Origin: Arabidopsis thaliana | Lineage: Eukaryota; Streptophyta; Magnoliopsida; Brassicales; Brassicaceae | NCBI RefSeq assembly: GCF_000001735.4 | Contig: NC_003076.8 | Coordinates: forward strand, 18,975,835 to 19,039,834 | Length of the DNA stretch: 64,000 nt | Reading direction: 5' to 3' | In this document: piece after piece, positions 46,549-55,705 of the stretch | Layout: the number at the start of each line of letters is the position of its first letter | Numbering within the stretch: position 1 is the stretch's first letter | Program-made: the position numbers and the translations under genes | The notes under the pieces: model-generated | What the model saw: the letters and a program-made list of their open reading frames with translations, nothing else | The model's database searches: none | What the model was told of the DNA's origin: nothing

Positions 46549-46865
46549 ATGAAGATCTTAGCTTTCTTCATTTTCGTGTTGCTAATTTTTTCATGTAAAT
46601 AATCTCAAATTAATCTTATTTCTATAAAATTTCGATGAAACATGCATGTGAAGGTATATATATATGAATAGGTTCATCATCAATGATAATGGGAGTTCAC
46701 TATCATGAGTACCGTTGCCATGACTGGGTAGATTGTGCTATATGGTGCAAACAATGGGTTCCTCAACCAAAATGTATTAACCGTGTTTGCGATTGTAAGC
46801 CAAAATCTCTTCCGACCAACGAGGAGGTTCCTCAATCAGCTTATTCTTCCAATTCGAATTACTAA
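46549..46865 (+). CDS. Defensin-like protein, type A copy 2 (79 aa), under a transplanted promoter
   Basis: Two exons, 46549-46594 and 46672-46865, phase-1 intron after MKILAFFIFVLLIFSC. The mature part is nearly identical to copy 1 from DWVDCAIWCKQWVPQPK through CKPKSLPTN, including all six cysteines; the tail differs (YSSNSNY). Unlike copy 1, the sequence directly upstream is the duplicated promoter and first coding exon of the BPA1-like RRM gene. Expression is therefore expected to differ from copy 1. A transcript started at the RRM site could use the donor at 46457 and the DEFL exon 2 acceptor (AG at 46670-46671). By order At5g46874. Confidence 0.85.
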
Positions 46866-48060
46866 AATATGATTATGATTCTATGTATCTATGAGATATT
46901 CTCGAGTTAAACTTCAATATGAAAAGGTATTATAATGACGTCCATCAATAAAGTTATATGTAGTTCTTATGTGAATAAGCCAATGAATGATGGAACAATG
47001 ATGACGTTGTGATGATTTTTTTTCTTTTCTTTTTGATATGTAGTTGGTAACTTGCGAGAAAAAAAATAAATTATCTGCACATCGTCGTTACGTACCTAGC
47101 GATAGTTCAAAGACCCAATGAGTGGTGACGAAGAAATTTAAAGATATATTGCAATAATTAATGTATTGTATCACGAATCAACCATTGATTATTTATTGAC
47201 ACATTTACATATATGTACCTGAATTCAAAATTTTAGTTTAGTCAAAATTATTTTGAGACATATATATATATATACTGAGCATAAGGTTTAAAGTTTAAAC
47301 ACAAGAATCCATATTTGATTTTCGTATATAAAGAATTTTATTATAAATATTGATTAGTAGTAGTATTCTAGTTGTGAACATATGACTACTTTGGTTTGGA
47401 GAATATGTTTGAAGACATGATAACTTCTGCATGTCATGAAACAATATCATTTTGTGAACTACTATCCAAGAACCAACGTAGATGCCAAAATTTTAACCAC
47501 GATGCGGTGAGTTAGTGGTTCTAGTCTGGTGGTGTAGGTCAATGAACAATTCTCTCTAGACGCAGAACTGTTCAGCTTTACCTCTTTGACCACATGGATA
47601 TAGGCTCATTGCTTATGGTCCATTTAAAAATTTGGGAAACCGTACCTGGAGATAGCCTAACTAATTTAGTATACATATATATAATTTATAGTAAAAAAAA
47701 TTCAAAAGAGAAAATTTAAATAATACAAAATCTATTAATATGTACTTAGTTCATATATAATTTCATGTAAACTTTCTATGATTATATCACAATCATAAAC
47801 CAATCAAATATAAGTAAGTGGGTGATTGGTTCGGTTAATTTTGGATGTAGATGTGTTGGATGTACATGTACCCGTAGATCTTATTGCTATAAATATTTGG
47901 TTGTAAAATTATAATTTGGTCTTTTGAAAGTTTTTTGGTATGTAGAAAATATTTACGTATATCCCAACCAATCAACCCTTAAAAGTTAAAATCTAATTCT
48001 TGAATGCATGTATATTAATTGGTAATTACTTATATTACTCAAATTACTTATATAAGACAT
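46866..48060. other. Spacer in the second DEFL duplication unit
   Basis: Aligns with 42610-45121 of the first unit minus the Helitron. It has an extra segment of about 150-170 bp at roughly 47500-47665 that is not in the first unit. No gene seen. Confidence 0.55.
47500..47665. mobile_element. Short insertion of unknown type, specific to the second unit
   Basis: Between otherwise aligned flanks (AACCAACGTAGATG on the left, CAAAAGAGAAAA on the right) lie about 160 bp of G/C-richer sequence, including GTGGTTCTAGTCTGG and CTTTACCTCTTTGACCAC. It may be a short interspersed element, but I see no clean box B, tail or target duplication. Confidence 0.35.
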
Positions 48061-50030
48061 TTTTTTATTGGCAACACACTAAAAATGCAATCTATGATAA
48101 AAGAGGATATGAAATCAAAACAGTTTAATAACAAAAACCTTTTGTATGCCTAGTGATCTAATTAGTATTCTTAGAAAAGAATGAGACTATATCCTAGTAT
48201 ATAAGTCATATGGATTTTTCATTTAAAACCCATGTAATACAAATTACCTTCATATGTTTTTTTAATTGGCAATACACTAAAAATGCAATCTATGATAATG
48301 AATAATAGAGGATATGAAATCAAAACAATTTTATAAGAAAAACATTTGTATGCCTAGTGATCTAATTAATATTTTTAGATTCGAATGTGTGTAAAGTGTG
48401 TAAAGGAGGAACAAAGTCTATCATTCATATTCTTCGGGACTGCCCGACCATAGCTAGAGTGTGGAATAGATTAATCCCTGTGAGGAAGAGACATGCGTTC
48501 TTCTCTAAGTCCCTATAAGAATGAATGTATGAGAATTTAACCGAGGGAGGGATGATTGATGAGATTCCATGGTCTACACTGTTTACTATGACAGTCTGGT
48601 GAGGATGGAAGTGGAGATGTGGTAATGTTTTTGGGGAGGATAAAAAATATCGAGACAGACTATGGTTCATCAGAGATTTGGCTAAAGAGGTATCGTTGGC
48701 TATTTCTGCGAGTGAAGAACCATGCTCTAAGAGGTCTCATGTGGAAAACATGGTAGGCTGGGAGCCTCCACATGTTGGATGGATGAAGTTGAATACAGAT
48801 AGTGCTTCTCATGGCAACCCTGGGCCTACCATGGCGGGTGGGGTTCTACAAGACAGCAAGGGAAGATGGTGTGATGGTTTCGATGTTCATATAGGTAGAT
48901 GTTCGGCTCCTTTGGCAGAACTATGGGGTGTATACTATGGTCTATTTGTTGCCTAGGAGTATAGAGTGTCACATGTAATGTTGGAGGTGGACTCGGAATT
49001 GGTAGGTGGTTTTCTTAAGACAAGGACTGATGATTCACATATGATGTCCTCCTGGTACGCTTGTGTCATGACTTTATTGGAAAGGACTGGTCAGTCCGTA
49101 TTTCTCACGTGTATAGGGAAGTTAATCGTCTCGTAGATAGATTGAGTAACTATATATTTTTATTTGTCTTTAGGTTTTCATTCTTTTAGTTTTCTTCCTA
49201 CTACTTTAGATTTGATTTTGAGGGAGAATATATACACCCGAGACAAATTCTTATGTAGTTTCTGTTAGTTTTACTTTAATAAATTCTGGGAGACATTGTT
49301 TCTCTGTCACCCACCAAAAAAAAGAAAAAAAAAGAAAAAATCTATACTACTATATAAGTTCTATGGATTTTTTCATTTAAAACCCATGTAATACAAATTA
49401 CCTTCATATGTTTTTTATTGGCAATACACTAAAAATGCAATCTATGATGATAAAGAATAGAGGATATGACATCAAAACATTTTAATAACAAAAACCTTTG
49501 TATGCCTAGTGATCTGATTAGTATTCTTAGAAAAGAAAGAGAAATATATCCTACTATATAAGTCATATGGATTTTTCATTTCAAATCCATGTAATATTTA
49601 TTACCTTCATATGTTTTTTTGTATTGGCAACACACTAAAATGCAATCTATGATAATGGATAATAAAGGATATGAAATCAAAACATTTTAATAACAAAAAC
49701 CTTTGTATGCCTAGTAATCTATTTAGTATTCTTAGAAAAGAAAGAGAAATATATCCTACTATATAAGTCATATGAATTTTTCATTTCAAATCCATATAAT
49801 ACAAATTACCTTCATAAATATATTCTTTTGTATTGGCAACACACTAAAATTGCAATCTATGATAATGGATAATAGATGGTATGAAATCAAAATATTTTAA
49901 TAACAAAAACCTTTGTATGCCTAGTGATCTGATTAGTATTCTTAGAAAAGAAAGAGAAATATATCCTACTATATAAGTCATGTGGATTTTTCATTTAAAA
50001 TCCATGTGATACAAATTAATTTCATACTCA
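48061..50030 (+). repeat. Tandem array of about five 200-bp promoter-derived units
   Basis: Units start at about 48061, 48258 (interrupted), 49410, 49613 and 49823. Each has the same order of words: TTGGCAACACACTAAAAATG, GCAATCTATGATAATG, GAGGATATGAAATCAAAACA, AACCTTTGTATGCCTAGTG, ATCCTACTATATAAGTCATA, and TTCATTTCAAATCCATGTAA. The single equivalent at 45122-45330 is the promoter of the first type B gene, so the array is amplified promoter and each unit carries a TATA motif. The second unit is split by the LINE fragment at 48378-49340. The last unit runs straight into the type B gene at 50061. Confidence 0.88.
48378..49340 (+). mobile_element. 5'-truncated LINE (non-LTR retrotransposon) 3' end
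   Basis: Translation shows the zinc-binding tail that follows plant LINE reverse transcriptases (CKVCKGGTKSIIHILRDCP, then ARVWNRLIP) and then an RNase H domain (GWMKLNTDSASHGNPGP; AGGVLQDSKGRW; APLAELWGVYYGL; MLEVDSELV). It ends in an A-rich tail near 49315-49340. Several in-frame stops (for example within 48400-48660 and at 48954-48956) make it inactive. The insertion split one unit of the promoter array, so it arrived after or during the array's growth. Confidence 0.88.
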
Positions 50031-50060
50031 CAGACACAAAAATCAAGGAGAGAGAGAGAG

Positions 50061-50435
50061 ATGAAATCAAACAAAGTAACATTTTTCTTGGGCTTGTTCC
50101 TTGTATCTGCCTTTTGTAAGTTCTTCGCTCGTATACAAATATATGATTTGTTCATTATACATATGTTAATATATACTAAAATTTGTTTACCTTTTAAATT
50201 ATTTTGTTTGGATACTTATTTTGAAGGTGTTAGGTTGACAGAGAATATGTGTTTCAAAGACGACGATTGCATAAACCAGGGGGAATGGTGTCCAGTGCTT
50301 CGTGTTTGTTCATATGCAGAATGCATTTGTCCATGGGGAACTCGATCAAAGTTACCAAGTTGTCAAATCATATGTGCGCATTTAGATAAAAAATCTGTCA
50401 ATTCTTATAATCCTTGTGGTTGCAACTATAAGTGA
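50061..50435 (+). CDS. Defensin-like protein, type B copy 2 (87 aa)
   Basis: Exons 50061-50115 and 50227-50435, phase-1 intron after MKSNKVTFFLGLFLVSAFC. The mature part has ten cysteines (CFKDDDC, EWC, VC, ECIC, SCQIIC, and a terminal PCGCNYK). It is the full-length form; the paralogue at 45371 lacks the last two cysteines. The 111-bp intron is divisible by three and free of stops, so a transcript that keeps it would also be open (124 codons). The upstream region is the five-unit promoter array, and a GA repeat immediately precedes the ATG. By order At5g46877. Confidence 0.85.
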   Translation: MKSNKVTFFLGLFLVSAFCKFFARIQIYDLFIIHMLIYTKICLPFKLFCLDTYFEGVRLTENMCFKDDDCINQGEWCPVLRVCSYAECICPWGTRSKLPSCQIICAHLDKKSVNSYNPCGCNYK

Positions 50436-50590
50436 AATAAAAAAAAATATAATAACAAGAAAATGATTCATTAAATTAAAAGTTTATTTTCGTGTCTTTT
50501 TAAAAATTTCATGGACATAAATTTTCCTTAATCTTAATATTTTAAAGTCAGACTATTATATTCTAACGTTTAAAATATAAGTACAAAATG

Positions 50591-51939
50591 GGAAAAACGG
50601 TCTATTTCCCCACGAGAAGTATCACATCATGCCAGATAGAACACAAACTTTGACCTCAGTCTATATATCTATGAATTGATAGTTATACTCTTATTTCCCC
50701 CTGAAAGGAAAGTTTCATAGCTATATGTCCCCGAATAAATAGTTCAAGATCCATAACCCCACGGAACTGGGTTTAGTCGGTTTACTCTATATCTTACCGA
50801 TTGATAAACCAACTAAACCTAATTATAACCAGACTTAACCGTAATTCAGCCGTTTTTAACCCGATTTCAGTTCTATAACCCCATAAAAAATTCCCAAATT
50901 GAAAATATTAAAACCCCCCAAAATCGACGAACCCTAGAGAGAAAAGAGATTTGGTGGATAATATGTCGTTGATGTTCTGTAATGGTTAGATTGAGTTTGG
51001 AAATGTTGGGTTGCGAATTGTTTTTATCGAACAAATTGAAGTATGAGTGGTGGGGTTCCTTTTCAGCCATGGTGTGAGAAAGAAGAAGACGATTTTCAAT
51101 ATCCAAAAAACACATTAATACCCACTAAATTGTTACAGGAAAGAAGAGAAGTGACGACTTGTTGCAGGAAAAATGAGTGGTGATGTGGCAAAACTCTCAC
51201 GTGACAAAAAATCTTGTGTTTTCCTTTTTTCTAAATGCTTTCCTTTTACTATAATGGCAATTGTTGTTAGCTTCTCATTCATTCATGAACACGTTAAGAG
51301 TTTTATCTCTCTTTTCTCAATTCTGTGAAACTTGGTTTTTATATCAATAATTTGCTAGAGCTATTTCTTCTTTCAAGCTCTTTCGATTGATATCTGAATT
51401 GTTACTTGCATAAAACAATACACAGTTTTATAAAGAAGAGACAAACGTCTTAAAAAAAAGTCGAGCTTACTGTCACATAAGCATCATCACCACCATTGAA
51501 GCAAAAAACAAAGCTTGGAAACAGAGAATTTCACAATGATTGAAACAGAGATATCTAACACTACCCATCGGATGAATTGAGTGCGTGTGTATGTCCATGA
51601 GTTTATTTATGATTTTCACGTAAATATATGGGTGGAATTAACATGTTTTGTCTTGTTCTCTTTGGGGATTTTGAATTTTAGGGTTTAAACGCATATTGGG
51701 TCGGGTTCAATAAGCAATCAGTTTTTTTTTGGTTTAGTTACTATCAATAGATGGTTTGGTCTCGGGTTTATGCATCAAACCGACTAAATCCAGATTTGGG
51801 GACATTTAGCTATGGAACTTTCGTTTCAAGGGGAAATAGGAATATAACTATCATTTCATGGATATATACACTGAGGTTAAAGTTTGAGCTCTATCTGGCA
51901 TGATATGATACTTCTCGTGGAGAAATAGACCGTTTAGGC
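50591..51939. mobile_element. Non-autonomous DNA element with long inverted arms
   Basis: Left arm from about 50595 (AAACGGTCTATTTCCCCACG, then GAAGTATCACATCATGCCAG) is matched in inverted form by the right arm ending near 51935. Similarity runs about 190 bp inward (the GTTTAGTCGGTTT word lies in both arms), then fades. I cannot fix a target duplication, so the exact ends are uncertain by about 5 bp. Long arms and no coding capacity suggest a Mutator-like non-autonomous element. Confidence 0.7.
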
Positions 51940-54900
51940 ATAGTAAACATTTCTTACAAAGTTAGTGTTTTTTCTCAACAATACTCCATTTTGATAAGCT
52001 ATATGGATGAGATTTTCCGGTAAGAAGAACCAAACATAGACCAATGAACTTTCATAGATGTTTCCAAAGGTTGCTTTTTCTATAAATAGTCGAAACACCT
52101 ATACATATTGAAACATCAAAAAATTACTACTAGAGAATAAAAAACGGATCTAGAGAGTAGAGATCCTAAGGATAGTGGGTTCTACCGAGGGAGTAGACCA
52201 CTTAATATGGCATAAACTTAACGATGACAGAATGTCATCCACCTTGAGATACATTGTCTCACGAAACGTATAAGATTTCGTGTGGTTTTGAAGTTCCAAA
52301 CTTTTGGCTAAAGTGTCAAAACACTTGTACCTAAAACAGGTGGTCGCAAAAAACAGGTGGTTGCAAGTAGGCAGAGAAAAATATCTCGCGATCCATTAGC
52401 CGTAGTCGAGTCTTTTGTGGAAAAACTGGTATCACAAATCTTGAAACCGAAATCCTTAAAGAAAGCAAAGGATTCGAGAATCATCGACGCCCAACTAAAG
52501 TAACCTTGAAACTGGATTCATTACCTCAAATTTCCATAAAGAAAAGACTTCTCAAACCTTAGCTTAAGGGTTTCTTGGATAAGGTCAATTCATCATACTA
52601 CCATTCTTAAACATGGTATAGAGCAAAAGAAACGATAAATTTGAACAACGGTTTCCGCTCCGATTTCCACGGTTCCTAGTGATCTTGGTGAGATCAACTT
52701 TCAAAACAACATGCATCATCGCGGAAAAAGTCCATATAAATTATTTTAACTAATAAAATTGTACTTGTTCTTTTTATTTTTCTCCCCAAAAAATTATGAA
52801 TTTTTAGGTTATACTTCCCACGGACGGAGATCAAAGGGAGTTAGATTAGCTTCCTCCCTAATAGCACAACTTTTGAATATGAGATTTTAAGATGCATTCT
52901 TTTTGTAAAATTTCCTATACCGATAAAGTTACATAAGTGTACTTTTAGTAATACAATTTTATTTTCTTGTATTTATGTTTGAGGAAAAAAATCAAAAAAT
53001 ATGTAGGGATGGACAATCAGATTGTAATGCCTAAATTATATAAGCTTTGAAGTGACTCTAATTTTTTTTGGATGTAGTCACTAGTCACAGTAGACGTCAC
53101 AGACTTACAATTTTTCTTTTCCACTATTGTCGGAATGGAAATTGTACAACACAACGACAAGACAATCAAAAGAATATGGTAATATCGGTGAAACCAAAAA
53201 AAAAAGATGTTTCTTATAATTGTGATGTGGAATGGTTAATTTCTGGAAGTCACATGTAATATATTTCAACTTATGCCAGGTTATAATTGTGCTGTGGAAT
53301 CGTTAATTTTTGTTTTTTGGCGAATTTGGTTATTTAATTGGCTTGGCTATCTACTCCTCTGCCATAAAATATCTAAGAGAAGTGTTGAGTGTCCTCAGTT
53401 CAATGTTTCTCCAAACACATCCTCGTTTTTGTTACGGTAAAGGCTGGAGGTTACTCTCTTTTCTGATGAAATTTGGATACCTATATCCCATGCTTGTGTA
53501 ATTATGGTTTTAGAAATCTGTTTGGCTAAGCATGATTTTCGATGTAGCTACCCAACTGCTAGATCGATGGTAGTACATATAGATCCCTATGGCTGTACTG
53601 AAAAGAGGTTTTGGGTGATGCCCTTCTCTGCCCCAAGCTTGTCTTACCTTGTGGAGAGTTTAGTTTTCAATTTCCTCTTTGATCAAAGAGAGACTTTCAT
53701 GGGTTGTGTCCCTCTGGTGCAAGGTGGACCTTTATTGAGACTACTCTGCCTTTCCTCTTCCTTGGCATGGCTACATGTGGTAATCAAGACGATAACTCCT
53801 TTAATTTGGTGTTTAACATTAATTAGGCGTCAGGACACGTCAATGCAGTGGCTCTTACTGATCTTCATCTTGACCATTAACCTTTCCCGGTGCTTGGTTA
53901 ACCCTTTCCTGGTGCTTGGAGAAGTACATACCCGTTTGGATACTTTTCTGTAGTTTTGATACATTTTCCTCCTCTGATCTGAAAAATTCTGAAATGCCTA
54001 TAAAATTTTGGAGACTATATTGTCACCTTTGTTGTCAATCCAAAGTTGAGCCACTTTCTCCCCAAAGAAGTATCTCGAACAAAGAGACGAAGCATTAAAA
54101 TTAAAACAATAAGCAAAACAAAACAAACAAAACATTTTATTCAATAAATTTTATTCGATATAAATTTAAAGTACATAAATAATATAATGATAGGTTTCAA
54201 AAGAAAAAAAAAGAAAAAAATGCTATGTAAGAAAAAATCTAATATTTATCAATTCAATAATGTATTAAATATTTTGTTTTTGTTTTTAAATGTCCAAACT
54301 TTTTTTATAAATTGATTCAATTTTTTTAATTAAAATGACTAAGTGATATGTGTAAATACTAAACAAAAAAAAATCTAATAGCTATTAATGGTGTATCAAA
54401 TAAATTATTATTACTTTTAAATCTCAAATACTTGTTATGAAGTGGATTAATTTCTTTATTAAAGTGAAAGAGATAGAATTATAGGTTTTAAAATAACAAC
54501 AATTGTTTCTTTTCTTTTTTTTTTTTTTGGACAAAAAACAACAATTGTTTCTTAAGAAAAGAAAAAAATGTAATATAGACAAAGGTATATGAAACTTTTT
54601 CTTACATTTTTTTTTTAAAATGTCCAACACAACTTCTTTTTCTTAATGAAGAACAGATTTTGTTTTTCTTTGGCAAACAAAATAATGCAACACTTGTGAC
54701 AAAACAGAATAAAATTGCAGTGTAACGCAAACACGCGGTTAACGCGTGGTGAATAAAAGTTTGACTTATAAGAGTAAAAAAGCTTTGACTTATGGAGGGG
54801 TCGCTTGTTTCGAGGGTAACGTACGGACTCCCACTAATATTACTCCACGTGGCAAGACGGTGGAAGTTGACGGAAGAGTTAGACGAGCGTTATTTTTCAT

Positions 54901-55120
54901 ACGTTAGACGCCGTTAATTATCGCCGTTAAAACTAAAAAGTCTGCCGTTTACCCTTCTGGTCCGGTAAGTATTTAATGAGAAATTTACTCCTCCATTTAT
55001 TGCGAAAGGAAAGAAAAAAAAAAACTTAGAGAGAAGCTCCCAAAAAAAAAAAACTCTTAGAGATTAGAGAGAGAATCAATTCTTGTGTTTTTTTTTCTTT
55101 CTCTCTGAAGCTAAACAAGG
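51940..55120. other. Gene-poor spacer with unassigned decayed sequence
   Basis: Two G/C-richer stretches (about 52140-52740 and 53290-54090) look like old inserted or decayed sequence, but I recognise no family. The second has a 149-codon frame (53504-53953) of low-complexity hydrophobic composition with no recognisable domain. 54100-54720 is extremely AT-rich. 54720-55120 holds the HDG5 promoter and leader: G/C-rich words GCCGTTAAAACT and CGTTAGACGCCGTT, an ACGTGG core at 54846-54851, then a GA/CT-rich leader. Confidence 0.45.
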
Positions 55121-55683
55121 TAAAGAAAGTGAGAGAAAACAAGAGAAAGTGAAAGAAAATCTCTATATTTTTCTAGAAAAAATATCACTAGAAACAGTGC
55201 CATTATCTGGTTTGTGTTGCGTTCTTTTTTATGTTTTGAAAAACTTAGACAAACCCTAATTTTTTTTATATTTTTGTCATGAGCGTTTTCTTTGAATATT
55301 GTCTCCTTAATCCATATATATTCTCATGAATTCTCAGATAGTGTGTCTTTATATATTTTTTATTAGTTGGACCTGTTTTTCTTAAATATTTTGAAAAGAT
55401 TTCATGAGCAATAAATGTATTTTTATCACCAGTTACGTTTTTGTGTATTAAATTTAAAATATTTTCTGAACAATGAACCGATCTAGCTGTCGTCTCTGGT
55501 AATTAAATCGTTTCTTTCATGCTTTGCTCCTCTCATTTTTTTTTATGATAAATGAGATTAAATTCAATTTTCAAGATTTCAGAAAATATTTCTTCATTTC
55601 CATGCACAGATTCCTTCTGTTGAATCTTTACTTCTTCAAGATTTCAAAATAAAACCCTAAACTGAGATCTTTGTTTTCATTAG
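55120..55683 (+). other. Probable 5' UTR intron of HDG5
   Basis: A donor-like AAG|GTAAAG at 55119/55120 within a GA-rich leader and an acceptor TTTCATTAG ending near 55683, 22 bases before the ATG. It contains an L1-box-like word at 55412-55419. Inferred from consensus. Confidence 0.45.
55412..55419 (+). promoter_or_regulatory. L1 box (TAAATGTA) in the HDG5 leader intron
   Basis: TAAATGTA fits TAAATGYA, the site bound by HD-ZIP IV proteins such as ATML1, PDF2 and HDG factors and found in epidermis-expressed genes. Located about 290 bp before the ATG of an HD-ZIP IV gene, it would fit auto- or cross-regulation. A single 8-mer in AT-rich DNA can occur by chance. Confidence 0.4.
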
Positions 55684-55705
55684 GTTTTTTTAAATCTTCC
55701 AAGTG

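Noticed and set aside
48061-50030. CRISPR-like or centromeric-type array
   Set aside because: Units are about 200 bp without constant spacers and match the promoter of the neighbouring gene, so it is local promoter amplification.
52140-52740. Possible retroelement or gene remnant
   Set aside because: No terminal repeats, primer-site or protein motif could be recognised; left as unassigned spacer.
53504-53953. 149-codon frame that first looked like a gene
   Set aside because: No domain, hydrophobic Leu/Ser/Phe-rich translation with adjacent competing frames; sequence is G/C-richer than flanks but not demonstrably coding.
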